From Verrucomicrobiaceae bacterium (GTDB taxonomy: Bacteria; Verrucomicrobiota; Verrucomicrobiia; Verrucomicrobiales; Verrucomicrobiaceae), in assembly GCA_947458455.1 (NCBI GenBank), contig CANGYJ010000015.1, positions 51,881 through 115,880 on the forward strand: a stretch of DNA of 64,000 nt, read 5' to 3'. Numbering within the stretch: position 1 is the first letter of the stretch; each line of letters opens with the position of its first letter. This document shows positions 41,634 to 50,108 of this stretch, one piece after another. The notes beneath the pieces were generated by a model. That model searched no databases, was not told where the DNA came from, and saw only the letters and a program-made list of their open reading frames with translations. Both the position numbers and the translations under genes were made by a program.

Positions 41634-42671
41634 TCAGCACAAACTCTGCATCTCACGCAGCTTCGAGTGAGCCGCGCCGCGTTGTAGCAACTCCTCGGCA
41701 AAGGCTTGGCCAGATTCCACGCTTTCGCGAAGGCCGGTGATGACAAATCCCGCGGCGGCGTTCAGCACGGCGATGTCACGCTTCGGACCTTGGATGGTTC
41801 CGGCGAGGATGCCTTCGAGGATGCCGGCGTTCTCAGCGGCTTCACCACCGATGAGGTCATCGACCTTGGCCGAGGAAAAGCCAAGTTGCTGCGGATCGAG
41901 CTGCGTGTTTTCGAGCTGACCGCCTTTGACTTGGCAGATGTCATTCACGCCGAGGCTGGAAAGCTCGTCCATGCCGCGACCATCGCCTGTGCTGCCATGC
42001 ACCACCCAGGCTCCTTTCCGTCCGAGTTGGATCAAAATCTCGCCAAAGGTGCGGGTGAGCTTCGGATCAAACACCCCCACGAGTTGGTAATCGGGGCGTC
42101 CGGGATTCAAAAGCGGCCCGAGCATGTTGAAGATGCTGCGCTGACCTTCAGCGGCGAGCAGCTTGCGGGCTTCGGCGACGGCTTTGAAGGCCGGGTGATA
42201 CAGCGGGGCAAAGAAGAAGCCGAGTCCGGTCTTTTCAATGCCTGCCACCACCTTCTCCTTGGGCAGGTCGATCTTGATGCCAAGCGCTTCCAGCACATCC
42301 GCACCGCCCGCCTTCGAGGTGATGCCGCGATTGCCATGCTTCGTCACGCACACACCGCCCGCCGCGAGGATGAACATCGCCGTGGTGGAGACATTAAAGA
42401 GATGAAGCTGATCGCCACCCGTGCCCACCACATCGAGCATCGGCCCCGGCAGCTTTGAACGATCCAGCCCCGGATCGACGGCGAGCTTCAGGAACTCGTT
42501 CACAAACGCCGCAATCTCCGAAGGCGTCTCGCCCTTCTTTGCCAGCGCCCGCAGGAAGTCCGCCTTCAGCGCCGATTCGATCGCTGGATCGACCAATTGC
42601 GCTGCCGCCGCCGTGATCTGGGCGGCATCGAGAGGCGTGTGTTCGAGGAGCTGGCGGGTGAGCGTCTGCAT
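41634..42671 (-). CDS. trpD: Anthranilate phosphoribosyltransferase
   Basis: 345 residues from MQTLTRQLLEHTPLDAAQIT at 42671. The PRPP/anthranilate sites are visible: DVVGTGGDQLHLFNVSTTAMF near residue 78, KHGNRGITSKAGGADVLEALG, and RSIFNMLGPLLNPGRP. It attaches the ribosyl phosphate in tryptophan synthesis. No other trp gene is adjacent; trpS at 44995 is a tRNA synthetase. Longer in-frame extensions upstream are the antisense of the MYG1-like gene. It is divergent with that gene, 99 bases between the starts. Confidence 0.95.
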   Translation of the reverse strand: MQTLTRQLLEHTPLDAAQITAAAAQLVDPAIESALKADFLRALAKKGETPSEIAAFVNEFLKLAVDPGLDRSKLPGPMLDVVGTGGDQLHLFNVSTTAMFILAAGGVCVTKHGNRGITSKAGGADVLEALGIKIDLPKEKVVAGIEKTGLGFFFAPLYHPAFKAVAEARKLLAAEGQRSIFNMLGPLLNPGRPDYQLVGVFDPKLTRTFGEILIQLGRKGAWVVHGSTGDGRGMDELSSLGVNDICQVKGGQLENTQLDPQQLGFSSAKVDDLIGGEAAENAGILEGILAGTIQGPKRDIAVLNAAAGFVITGLRESVESGQAFAEELLQRGAAHSKLREMQSLC

Positions 42672-42785
42672 GGGGCCGCGAGTGTGGCAGGGAGGCGGAT
42701 TTTGGCAATGACGAGCATCTTCCGAATCCGTGGCGGCATGATGGCTCTTGCAGACGGGCTTTCGCGAGCGATGAGCCACCTGCGC

Positions 42786-43679
42786 ATGTCTTTGCCTTCC
42801 ACCTCCACTCCCCCTCCTCTTTCGCTCATCCTCACGCATCCCGGCGGGGCGCATAAGGATGAACTCCTCGCCTGCTGCCTGCTCGCCGCTGTTCACCGCG
42901 TGCCCATCGTGCGCCGGGAACCCACCGCCGAAGATCTCGCCGATCCCGCCATCGCCGTCGTGGATGTGGGCGGCGAGCATGCGCCGGAACGGAGCAATTT
43001 TGATCACCATCAATTCCCTGCCGATCATCCACCCATGTGCGCTTTGAGCCTCGTCATGCAGCACCTCGGCATTTATGAGGATGCCCGGCAGTTCTGCGAT
43101 TGGCTGGAGCCAGCCGAGTGGTTCGATACGCGTGGCCCCAGTGTCACCGCCAAGTGGCTCGGTGTGTCTCGCGACACGATGAACAAGCTCAATTCACCCA
43201 TCGACGTCACCCTGCTGCGTCGTTTTGCCAAAGCCAAGCGCCTGGAGCCCGGCGAGCCGCTCTGGGAGATGCTCAGCTACATCGGCGAGGACCTCCTGGA
43301 GTATCTGCGAGAGCTGCGAAACCGCCTCGATCACCTAGCCCAGCACGCCGAACTGTGGAGCTTCGAGGACCACGAGGTCCTCTTCCTCCCCCGCACCGAT
43401 CCCATGCCTGATGAACCTTCCGCCGGCATCGGCCGTTACCTCGAAGGCATCGGCAAGAACACCCGCGTGGCTGCTCTCATCTACCCGGACCGCCGTGGCG
43501 GAGGTTACGGCCTCTCCCGCCACAACGACGATCCGCGCTACAACTTCACCCGCATCGAATCCCAGCCCGATGTGCATTTCGCCCACGCCCGGGGCTTCGT
43601 CGCCAAAACCTCCGCCTCAGAGCTTACTCGCTTGAAGGAACTCCTCCGCCTTGCGAAAACCCAAAACGCATCCGCATGA
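42786..43679 (+). CDS. MYG1/UPF0160-family metal-dependent hydrolase or exonuclease
   Basis: 297 residues. LILTHPGGAHKDELLACCLL near residue 17 is the family's His/Asp-containing first motif, followed by AVVDVGGEHAPERSNFDHHQFPAD with the DHH-like metal site. Eukaryotic MYG1 is an exonuclease for organelle RNA; bacterial function is unknown. Start ATG 42786 is chosen; ATG 42771 is also possible. Its stop overlaps the start of the 66-residue gene (ATGA), suggesting that the two are made together. Confidence 0.85.
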   Translation: MSLPSTSTPPPLSLILTHPGGAHKDELLACCLLAAVHRVPIVRREPTAEDLADPAIAVVDVGGEHAPERSNFDHHQFPADHPPMCALSLVMQHLGIYEDARQFCDWLEPAEWFDTRGPSVTAKWLGVSRDTMNKLNSPIDVTLLRRFAKAKRLEPGEPLWEMLSYIGEDLLEYLRELRNRLDHLAQHAELWSFEDHEVLFLPRTDPMPDEPSAGIGRYLEGIGKNTRVAALIYPDRRGGGYGLSRHNDDPRYNFTRIESQPDVHFAHARGFVAKTSASELTRLKELLRLAKTQNASA

Positions 43680-43876
43680 GCCGCTACGCCAGTGATCAGG
43701 AAGTCGTCCAGTTCTTCGCCTCCCACGGCATCGTGGTCAGCGAGGTGCATCGCCTCGGCATGACGCGTCATTTGAAGGTCCAAGGCCAGCCCGTGACGCT
43801 GCCCATGCCCGCCAGTCCCGATGAATGCCTGCGCCTCGTGCGGGCCTGCATCGCCAGCCTGGAAGGCAAAAGATAG
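43676..43876 (+). CDS. Small hypothetical protein coupled to the MYG1-like gene
   Basis: 66 residues starting in a 4-base ATGA overlap. The pattern EVVQFFASHGIVVSEVHRLGMTRHLKVQGQPVTLPMP is vaguely reminiscent of small HicA-like double-stranded RNA-binding folds, but the HicA catalytic His is not clearly matched and no HicB follows. I do not assign a function. The overlap and conserved codon use make it likely to be real. Confidence 0.55.
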   Translation: MSRYASDQEVVQFFASHGIVVSEVHRLGMTRHLKVQGQPVTLPMPASPDECLRLVRACIASLEGKR

Positions 43877-43922
43877 AACAAAGCCAGATGCTCGCGAGAA
43901 CATGCGTTTTGGCATTCACGCC

Positions 43923-44870
43923 ATGAAACGCCTTTTCCTCGCCCTCAGTCTCCTCTCCAGCCTCCAGGCCCAAACCACCGCCCCCGCCGCCAAACCCGAT
44001 CCCAAGCCCAAGATCCTGCCCACACTCGCGAACGTGGCCTATGGCACGCATGAGCGCCAGGTGCTCGATTTTTACAAGGCCACCTCGGAGAAGCCCACGC
44101 CGCTTCTCTTCTTCATCCACGGCGGCGGCTGGGTGAATGGCGACAAGGCCAATCCCTCCGAACTGGCCGCCTGCCTCGCCGCTGGCATCTCCGTCGTCTC
44201 CATCAACTACCGTTACTCCACCCTCGCGCATCAGGCCGGCGTCATGCCACCTGTGCAATGGCCGCTGGAGGATGCCGCGAGAGCTTTGCAATTCGTCCGC
44301 AGCAAAGCCGCCGAGTGGAACATCGACAAACCACGCATCGGAGCCAGCGGCGGCAGCGCTGGAGCTTGCAGCAGCCTCTACCTCGCCTTTCACGACGACA
44401 TGGCCGATCCGAAAAGCAGCGATCCCATCGCCCGTGAATCCACCCGCCTCTGGTGCGCCGCCGTCAATGGTGCCCAGACCTCCCTCGATCCCAAACAGCT
44501 CATCGAATGGACCCCCAACAGCCGTTACGGCGGTCACGCCTTCGGCTTCATGGACCCTCATGACAAAAGCACCCGCGATAAGCGCTTCGCCGAGTTCCTC
44601 GCCAAGCGTGAGAGCGTGCTGAATTGGATCCAAATGTACTCCCCCTACGAACTCGTCAGCCGCGACGACCCACCGGTGTATCTCAAATACAGCGACACCC
44701 CCGCTCTCGGCCAACCGCAGAAAGACCCCACCCACACCGTGAACTACGGCGTGAAGCTCCAAGAACACTGCCACGCCAACGGCACCACCTGCGAACTCAA
44801 CTACCCCACCGCCCCCGAAGTCAAACACCCCAGCATCGCCGCCTTCCTCATCGCCAAGCTCAAGCAGTGA
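43923..44870 (+). CDS. Exported alpha/beta hydrolase (BD-FAE / esterase-like)
   Basis: 315 residues with a signal peptide (MKRLFLALSLLSSLQAQT). The oxyanion-hole motif HGGGW (near 64) and the nucleophile elbow GASGGSAG (near 143) are those of the hormone-sensitive lipase/BD-FAE group; a later Asp and the His in VKHPSIAAF would complete the triad. It probably cleaves ester bonds, perhaps acetyl or feruloyl groups on polysaccharides, in the periplasm. An upstream in-frame ATG at 43902 is less likely because it lacks a signal sequence start. Confidence 0.85.
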   Translation: MKRLFLALSLLSSLQAQTTAPAAKPDPKPKILPTLANVAYGTHERQVLDFYKATSEKPTPLLFFIHGGGWVNGDKANPSELAACLAAGISVVSINYRYSTLAHQAGVMPPVQWPLEDAARALQFVRSKAAEWNIDKPRIGASGGSAGACSSLYLAFHDDMADPKSSDPIARESTRLWCAAVNGAQTSLDPKQLIEWTPNSRYGGHAFGFMDPHDKSTRDKRFAEFLAKRESVLNWIQMYSPYELVSRDDPPVYLKYSDTPALGQPQKDPTHTVNYGVKLQEHCHANGTTCELNYPTAPEVKHPSIAAFLIAKLKQ

Positions 44871-44994
44871 GCACTGGCACGCCAAAGAAAGTGGCGCAGG
44901 CATCACCGCAAACCCAGCTATCACGAACTTCCGTCGCTCTTGTCGCCAATGATGAGTTGTTGCGACGGCGAGGGAACTCTTTCTCACCCGCAAC

Positions 44995-45960
44995 TCAACC
45001 AAGCCCCACGGCATCACGCACACGGGCGAGCGTCTTGCGAGCCACGGCACGGGCTTTCTCGGCACCTTCGGCGAGCACGCGATCGACGTAAGCTGGATCG
45101 GCGGTGATGGCGGCGCGTTTCTCGCGGAAGGGGGCGAAGAAATCACTCGTGGCTTGGAGGAGGCGCTTTTTGAAGTCGCCATAGCCGACACCGCCGTTCA
45201 GGTGATCCTGCACCATTTGATCGTAATCGGCGGGAGAGGCGACGAGTTTATACAAAGCGAGGATGGAGGAGCCTTCGACGGCTTTGGGCGACTCGACGGG
45301 CGTGCTGTCCGTCTTGATGCCCATGATCTTCTTTTTGAGCGCGGCAGGCTCTTCGAAGAGCTGGATGGTGTTGTCGTAGCTTTTGCTCATCTTTTGCCCA
45401 TCGAGACCAGGCACCACGGCGGTGTCCTCACGGATGCGGGGCAAGGGAAGCTTCAAGAGACCTTCGCCAAAGGTCTCGTTCATCTTGATGGCGATGTCGC
45501 GAGTGACCTCGACATGCTGTTTTTGATCTTTGCCGACGGGGACGACATCGGCGTCGTAGATCAAGATGTCCGCCGCCATGAGCACGGGATAGGCGAAGAG
45601 GCCGTGGGAGGGCTTGATGCCATTGGCGACCTTGTCTTTGTAGCTGTGGCAGCGCTCCAGCAAGCCCATCGGCGTCACGGTGGAGAGGATCCAAGACAGC
45701 TCGCAATGCTCCGGCACATCGCTTTGGCGGAAAAAGACACTCTTCGCCGGATCGAGGCCGCAAGCTAGGAAGTCGATGGCGAGATCTCGCACATGCGAGC
45801 GGAGCAGTTTCCCATCATGGATGGAGGTGAGAGAATGGTAATCCGCGATGAAGTAATACGCTTCACCTTCCTCCTGGAGGTGCAGGGCGGCCTGCATCAT
45901 GCCGAAGTAATTGCCGATGTGGAGTCTGCCGCTGGGTTGGAGGCCGGAAAGGATGCGCAT
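44995..45960 (-). CDS. trpS: Tryptophanyl-tRNA synthetase
   Basis: 321 residues. The class I signatures are HIGN (LQPSGRLHIGNYFG, near residue 14) and KMSKS (DGQKMSKSYDNTI, near 195), and the Trp pocket is in LLERCHSYKDK and YPVLMAADIL. It charges tRNA-Trp. The gene is convergent with the esterase gene, with a 124-base gap in which I see no clear terminator. Confidence 0.97.
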   Translation of the reverse strand: MRILSGLQPSGRLHIGNYFGMMQAALHLQEEGEAYYFIADYHSLTSIHDGKLLRSHVRDLAIDFLACGLDPAKSVFFRQSDVPEHCELSWILSTVTPMGLLERCHSYKDKVANGIKPSHGLFAYPVLMAADILIYDADVVPVGKDQKQHVEVTRDIAIKMNETFGEGLLKLPLPRIREDTAVVPGLDGQKMSKSYDNTIQLFEEPAALKKKIMGIKTDSTPVESPKAVEGSSILALYKLVASPADYDQMVQDHLNGGVGYGDFKKRLLQATSDFFAPFREKRAAITADPAYVDRVLAEGAEKARAVARKTLARVRDAVGLG

Positions 45961-45980
45961 AAGGTTTGGGAAAGGTATCA

Positions 45981-45997
45981 GGAGGCCGGGGGCCTCC
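45981..45997. repeat. Single palindrome K
   Basis: GGAGGCC-GGG-GGCCTCC, a 7-bp stem. On the minus strand it is preceded by GTGGG, like the GTGG-flanked hairpins elsewhere. Confidence 0.45.
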
Positions 45998-46000
45998 CCA

Positions 46001-46103
46001 CTTCAACAATCAGCAATCCTTGTTCGTCAATCGTCAATCCAAGGGATCGCGACATCGCGAACGGATTACTCGATTGCTGAATGCCGATTGCTGATTGTCG
46101 AAG
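46001..46103. repeat. Inverted short-word repeat W5 (AATCAGCAATC family)
   Basis: Left arm 46001-46040 and right arm 46071-46103 are inverted and share CTTCRACAATCAGCAATC with partial matching beyond. The family is shared with W4 at 22955-22991. Confidence 0.7.
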
Positions 46104-46117
46104 GGACGGAAGAGAAA

Positions 46118-46225
46118 GTAGCACAGGTTTGTAACCTGTGCTGTCGGAAGGAATCGGGTGCGAGTGAGATAAAATCGTTCTTCACCTCACCCGCAGGGGC
46201 CGAACAGGTTGCAAACCTGTTCCAC
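46118..46225. repeat. Palindromic doublet D (REP/BIME-like) with a compensatory stem change
   Basis: Two 26-base arms, 46118-46143 and 46200-46225 (inverted), each have a 9-bp stem with a 3-base loop. The stem is GCACAGGTT/AACCTGTGC in one and GAACAGGTT/AACCTGTTC in the other; the C-G pair is replaced by A-T. The outer flanks are GTAG and GTGG. The spacer is 56 bases. Confidence 0.8.
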
Positions 46226-46261
46226 TTTCCTCGCCTCGCGACGGCATGGTCACGGATTCAA

Positions 46262-46909
46262 TCAGTTGATCGGCTTGATGAACAAATCCTTGTAATACAC
46301 GACGCTCTTCGGGTCGTGGGCCTGGATGGCCATGGTGCCTTCGGTGAGCTTGCGGCCGGGCATGCCCTTCAGAGCGGTGGCGGGGTCCCAACCTTCCGGC
46401 TCGGTCCAGTCGGTGGTGACTTTGCCATTGATGGAGATGGTGATGTGCTTGCCTTCCACTTTGATGCTGTAGTCGAACCACTCACCATCGGCCACGGGGG
46501 CGGTGTTGAGCACGTCTTTGACCGCGTAGAGGCCGCCGGTCTTCTTGGGGTCCTTGTGAGCAGTGCTGTTCACCTGGCACTCGTAGCCTTTTTCCGGCCA
46601 GCCTTTGTCCTGGTAGGCGGTGTGGATGTAGAGGCCCGAATTGCTGCCTTCCATGTGCTTCACCTTGGCTTTGAACTCGAAGCTGGTGAACTTCGCCTCG
46701 CCAGTGGGGCCGGTGTAGAAAAGGTGGGCACGGCCATTGCTGACCTTGATGGTGCCATCTTCGACGGCAAAGCTGCCGGGCGTTTCTTCGTTCGACTTCC
46801 AGCCGGTGAGGTCCTTGCCGTTGAACATGGAGGTCCAGCCGTCGTTATCAGCGGCGGAGGAGACGAGGGTGAGAGCCGCGAAAGCGGCGAGGGTGAGTTG
46901 TTTGAACAT
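46262..46909 (-). CDS. DUF1080 protein (3-keto-disaccharide hydrolase-like)
   Basis: 215 residues with a signal peptide (MFKQLTLAAFAALTLVSSAADN). Core motifs WTSMFNGKDLTGWKS and FEFKAKVKHMEGSNSGLYIHTAYQ, then YECQVNSTAHKDPKKTGGLY, are those of DUF1080/3-keto-disaccharide hydrolase, a concanavalin-like sandwich. It is probably involved in sugar breakdown outside the cytoplasm; activity cannot be assigned. The same family is expanded in planctomycetes and verrucomicrobia. Confidence 0.9.
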   Translation of the reverse strand: MFKQLTLAAFAALTLVSSAADNDGWTSMFNGKDLTGWKSNEETPGSFAVEDGTIKVSNGRAHLFYTGPTGEAKFTSFEFKAKVKHMEGSNSGLYIHTAYQDKGWPEKGYECQVNSTAHKDPKKTGGLYAVKDVLNTAPVADGEWFDYSIKVEGKHITISINGKVTTDWTEPEGWDPATALKGMPGRKLTEGTMAIQAHDPKSVVYYKDLFIKPIN

Positions 46910-47003
46910 GGTGAGGGCCGCTTTTAACGCGAGGCCTCCTTCCTGTCTAGCGGGGCAAAACCTGATTTGCGCCCGCCGGGCGGCACGCTAAGGAACGCGC
47001 CCC

Positions 47004-48254
47004 ATGAAAATCCTCGTCACAGGCAAAGGCGGCCGCGAGCACGCTCTCCTCACCGCTCTCAGCGAATCGCCGCAGAAGCACGAACTCTTCGCGTATCCCG
47101 GCAGCGATGCCATCGCCACCCTGGCGACTCGCGTGGACGTGCCCGGCCTGCCGGAGCTGATCACCTGGATGAAAAAGAACGCCATCGACCTCTGCGTGGC
47201 CGGCGAAGAGGCGCTGCTCGTCAAAAACGCGGGTCTTTCCAATCTCTGCGCCGAGGCGGGCATCCCGTGCTGGGGACCGCGCAAAGAAATCGCCCAACTC
47301 GAAGCCTCGAAGGGTTTCGCGAAGTTGTTTTTGCAGCGTCACGGCATCCCCACCGCAGGATTCACCCTCTGCACGACCGCGGCGGAAGCCAAGGCCGCGC
47401 TCACCGAGGTGCCCATCGTGCTGAAATTCGACGGCCTGGCCGCGGGCAAGGGCGTGGCCGTTTGCACGACCAAAGAAGACGCGGAGCAATTCATCGACGA
47501 GGTGATGGAGCAGCGCTGCTTTGGCGCGGGCGATCTCCTCGTCGAAAAATGCCTCACCGGTCCTGAGATCTCCGTTTTCGCCTCCGTCTGCGATGATGCC
47601 TATCAAATCCTCATGCCGGCCCGCGATTACAAACGCATCCGCGACAACGATGAAGGCCCCAACACTGGCGGCATGGGTGCCGTGGCCTCATTGGAACTCG
47701 CCGATCCCGCTCTGATGCAGCGCATCGAGGACGAGATCGTCCGCCCCACCGTGCAGGGCATCCGTAAAGACGGCCTCACCTACCGTGGCTTCCTTTACTT
47801 TGGCCTCATGCTCACGCCCACCGGGCCGCAGATCATCGAGTACAACTGCCGCTTCGGCGATCCCGAGGCCGAGGCCGTGCTGCCGATGGTGCGCGGCGAT
47901 TTCGCGAACTACGTCTTCGAGGCCGCGAAAGGCACGCTGAAGCCTGAGTTGATCCAGTTTGCCCCCGGCTGGAGCATCTGCCTCATCTCGGCGAGCGCTG
48001 GTTATCCCGCCTTGTCACGCAATGGCGATGTCATCAGCGGCCTGGAAGCCGTGAGCGGTGCCCGCGTGTATCACTGCGGCACGAAACGCAATGCCACAGG
48101 CCAGTTCGAGACAAATGGCGGCCGCGTACTCGCCATCGTGGCCCAGGGCGGGACGCGTCATGAAGCTCGTGACAAAGCCTACGCCGAAAGCACCAAGGTC
48201 ACCTTTGATGGCCTGCAACGCCGCTCGGATATCGGCACGAAGAATTTCGAGTGA
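47004..48254 (+). CDS. purD: Phosphoribosylamine-glycine ligase
   Basis: 416 residues. The N-terminus MKILVTGKGGREHALLTAL matches the GARS fold, the ATP-grasp signature is DGLAAGKGVAVCTTKEDA near residue 147, and PNTGGMGAV and FGDPEAEAVLPMV follow. It ligates glycine to phosphoribosylamine in purine synthesis. It stands alone; no other pur gene is adjacent. Confidence 0.96.
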   Translation: MKILVTGKGGREHALLTALSESPQKHELFAYPGSDAIATLATRVDVPGLPELITWMKKNAIDLCVAGEEALLVKNAGLSNLCAEAGIPCWGPRKEIAQLEASKGFAKLFLQRHGIPTAGFTLCTTAAEAKAALTEVPIVLKFDGLAAGKGVAVCTTKEDAEQFIDEVMEQRCFGAGDLLVEKCLTGPEISVFASVCDDAYQILMPARDYKRIRDNDEGPNTGGMGAVASLELADPALMQRIEDEIVRPTVQGIRKDGLTYRGFLYFGLMLTPTGPQIIEYNCRFGDPEAEAVLPMVRGDFANYVFEAAKGTLKPELIQFAPGWSICLISASAGYPALSRNGDVISGLEAVSGARVYHCGTKRNATGQFETNGGRVLAIVAQGGTRHEARDKAYAESTKVTFDGLQRRSDIGTKNFE

Positions 48255-48275
48255 GCCCTGGCTCTTGCTAATCCC

Positions 48276-48333
48276 CCGCATTCTGGCGAATGCGCCTACA
48301 CCGCGCCTCGTAGGCTCGTTCGCCAGAACGAGG
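48276..48333. repeat. Palindromic doublet F (REP/BIME-like) with two compensatory stem changes
   Basis: Two 24-base arms, 48276-48299 (inverted) and 48310-48333, each start with GTAGGC at the inner end and then have a 6-bp stem with loop GCCA: GCATTC/GAATGC and TCGTTC/GAACGA. All stem differences are paired. It lies 22 bases after the purD stop, and only 9 bases separate the two arms. Confidence 0.82.
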
Positions 48334-48436
48334 ATTTCGTGAGTCTTGCAAGAGGCTCAGCGGGCATCCGCTTTGAATGAAAGGGCAAAATCCGCTGGCA
48401 GAAACGGCCAGTCTCCTCGTTCATGCGGTCCCTTCC

Positions 48437-49369
48437 ATGAAACGCCGACTCCTCGCCCCGCTTCTACTTCTCGCCGCTGTTCTTTCTGCGGTCACTTTTG
48501 CCGCTCCTGGTGCCGCCAAGCGCAAAATCCTCTTCTTCACCAAATCCAGCGGCTTCGAGCACAGCGTCATCTCCTGGAAAAAAGGCCAGCCGAGCCATGC
48601 CGAGAAGGTGCTGCAGGAACTCGGTGCCAAGAACGGCTGGGAGTTCGAGTTCAGCAAAGACGGCTCGAAGTTCAGCAAGGACTATCTGGCCCAGTTCGAC
48701 ACCGTCATGTTCTACACCACCGGCAATCTCCTCGAAGCCGGCACCGATGGCCAGCCACCGATGACGGCCGAGGGCAAGCAGGCCCTGTTTGATTTCGTGA
48801 AGAGCGGCAAAGGCTTCGTCGGCACGCACAGCGCCAGCGATACCTTCCATACGAACAACGAATCCAAAAAAGGCCCGGATCGCTATGTGAACCATGGCGA
48901 GCAGGCCGATTCCTATGTGCGTTTCCTCGGTGGCGAATTCATCAAACATGGTGCCCAGCAGGAAGCGAAGAACACGGTCGAAAACCCAAAATTCCCCGGC
49001 TTTGAAAACATCGGCAAAGACTACGGCTTCATGGAGGAATGGTATTCGTTGAAGGATTTCACGCCGGACATCCACGTGCTCAGCGTCATCAACAACCCGC
49101 CGATGACCGGCAAGGAGTATGAGCGCCCCGCTTATCCGAGCACCTGGGCACGCCAAGAAGGCGATGGCCGTGTCTTCTACACCGCCATGGGCCATCGCGA
49201 GGACGTGTGGACGAATCCCACCTTCCAAAGCATCCTCGTCGGCGCTCTCAACTGGGCCAATGGCGATGTGAAAGCCGAGATTCATCCGAATCTCAAAGAG
49301 GTGGCCCCGCAGGCCTACACGAACCCGCCCTTCGTCGAGCCTCCGCCGCCGAAGCCGGCCAAGAAGTAA
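48437..49369 (+). CDS. ThuA domain protein (trehalose-utilisation type)
   Basis: 310 residues with a signal peptide (MKRRLLAPLLLLAAVLSAVTFAAPG). The ThuA fold is seen in KILFFTKSSGFEHSVI, FDTVMFYTTGNLLE, GKGFVGTHSASDTFH and a late ARQEGDGRVFYTAMGHREDVW. ThuA-type proteins are glutamine-amidotransferase-like proteins linked to trehalose or other sugar use; precise activity is unclear. It is followed by a strong terminator. Confidence 0.88.
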   Translation: MKRRLLAPLLLLAAVLSAVTFAAPGAAKRKILFFTKSSGFEHSVISWKKGQPSHAEKVLQELGAKNGWEFEFSKDGSKFSKDYLAQFDTVMFYTTGNLLEAGTDGQPPMTAEGKQALFDFVKSGKGFVGTHSASDTFHTNNESKKGPDRYVNHGEQADSYVRFLGGEFIKHGAQQEAKNTVENPKFPGFENIGKDYGFMEEWYSLKDFTPDIHVLSVINNPPMTGKEYERPAYPSTWARQEGDGRVFYTAMGHREDVWTNPTFQSILVGALNWANGDVKAEIHPNLKEVAPQAYTNPPFVEPPPPKPAKK

Positions 49370-49382
49370 GAGTTACCCAAAC

Positions 49383-49415
49383 ACGGGCGATGAGCATCTC
49401 AGCGCCCGTTTTCTT
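49383..49415 (+). terminator. Intrinsic terminator after the ThuA gene
   Basis: ACGGGCG (49383-49389) pairs with CGCCCGT (49403-49409), with an extra TGAG/CTCA pair inside, and is followed by TTTCTTTT. Confidence 0.82.
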
Positions 49416-49433
49416 TTCCACCCATTCCTCTCG

Positions 49434-50108
49434 ATGCTCCTCTCCCTCTCCCACGTCTCCAAATCCTACACCGATCCCGGCAGCGGCCAGAGCGTCCCCG
49501 TGCTCAAGGACATCACGCTCAGCCTCGAAGCCGGTGAATCCGTCGCCATCGTCGGCCCGTCTGGTTGTGGCAAAAGCACGCTGCTGAATCTCCTCGGCAC
49601 GCTCGATACGCCGGACAGCGGCGAGATCACGCTCGATGGCGAATCGCTCACGAAAGGCACCGCGACGCATCTCGCGGACGTTCGCAGCCGGAAGATCGGC
49701 TTCATCTTCCAGCTTCATCACCTCATGCCGCAGTGCAGCGTGCTCGAAAACGTGCTTCTCCCCACGCTCGCCCTCGCCCATCCACCTGCCGATGCCCGCC
49801 AGCGTGCCGAAAGCCTCCTCGCGCAGGTCGGTTTGCAGGATCGCCTGACCTGGAAACCCGCCCAGCTCTCTGGTGGCGAACGACAACGCGTCGCCGTTGT
49901 GCGTGCCCTCATCAATCAACCGCGCCTCATCCTCGCCGATGAACCCACCGGTGCGCTCGACGAGAAAAACGCCGATTCGCTCACCAGCCTGCTTCTCGAT
50001 CTGCAAAAGACCACCGGCACCACCTTGGTGATGGTCACCCATCATCCCGCCCAAGCCGCGAGGATGTCCCGCGTGCTCCAGATTCACGAGGGCCAGCTTC
50101 TCAGCTAA
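49434..50108 (+). CDS. ABC transporter ATP-binding protein (LolD/MacB-like)
   Basis: 224 residues. Walker A GPSGCGKST near residue 43, Q-loop in IFQLHHLMPQ, signature LSGGERQR near residue 143, Walker B LILADEP. The family (FtsE/LolD/MacB) works with FtsX-like permeases, and the next gene is such a permease. It probably powers lipoprotein or envelope export, or extrusion from the periplasm. A 144-base repeat-filled gap precedes the permease. Confidence 0.93.
   Translation: MLLSLSHVSKSYTDPGSGQSVPVLKDITLSLEAGESVAIVGPSGCGKSTLLNLLGTLDTPDSGEITLDGESLTKGTATHLADVRSRKIGFIFQLHHLMPQCSVLENVLLPTLALAHPPADARQRAESLLAQVGLQDRLTWKPAQLSGGERQRVAVVRALINQPRLILADEPTGALDEKNADSLTSLLLDLQKTTGTTLVMVTHHPAQAARMSRVLQIHEGQLLS

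Larger units (their letters stand above)
45961..46261. other. Gene-free 301-base gap with a stack of repeats
   Basis: No gene is visible. From left to right are hairpin K (45981-45997), inverted word repeat W5 (46001-46103) and doublet D (46118-46225). Together they fill nearly the whole interval between trpS and the DUF1080 gene. Confidence 0.8.

Noticed and set aside
43676..43876. HicA toxin
   Set aside because: Similarity is slight, the catalytic His is not clearly placed and no HicB gene follows.
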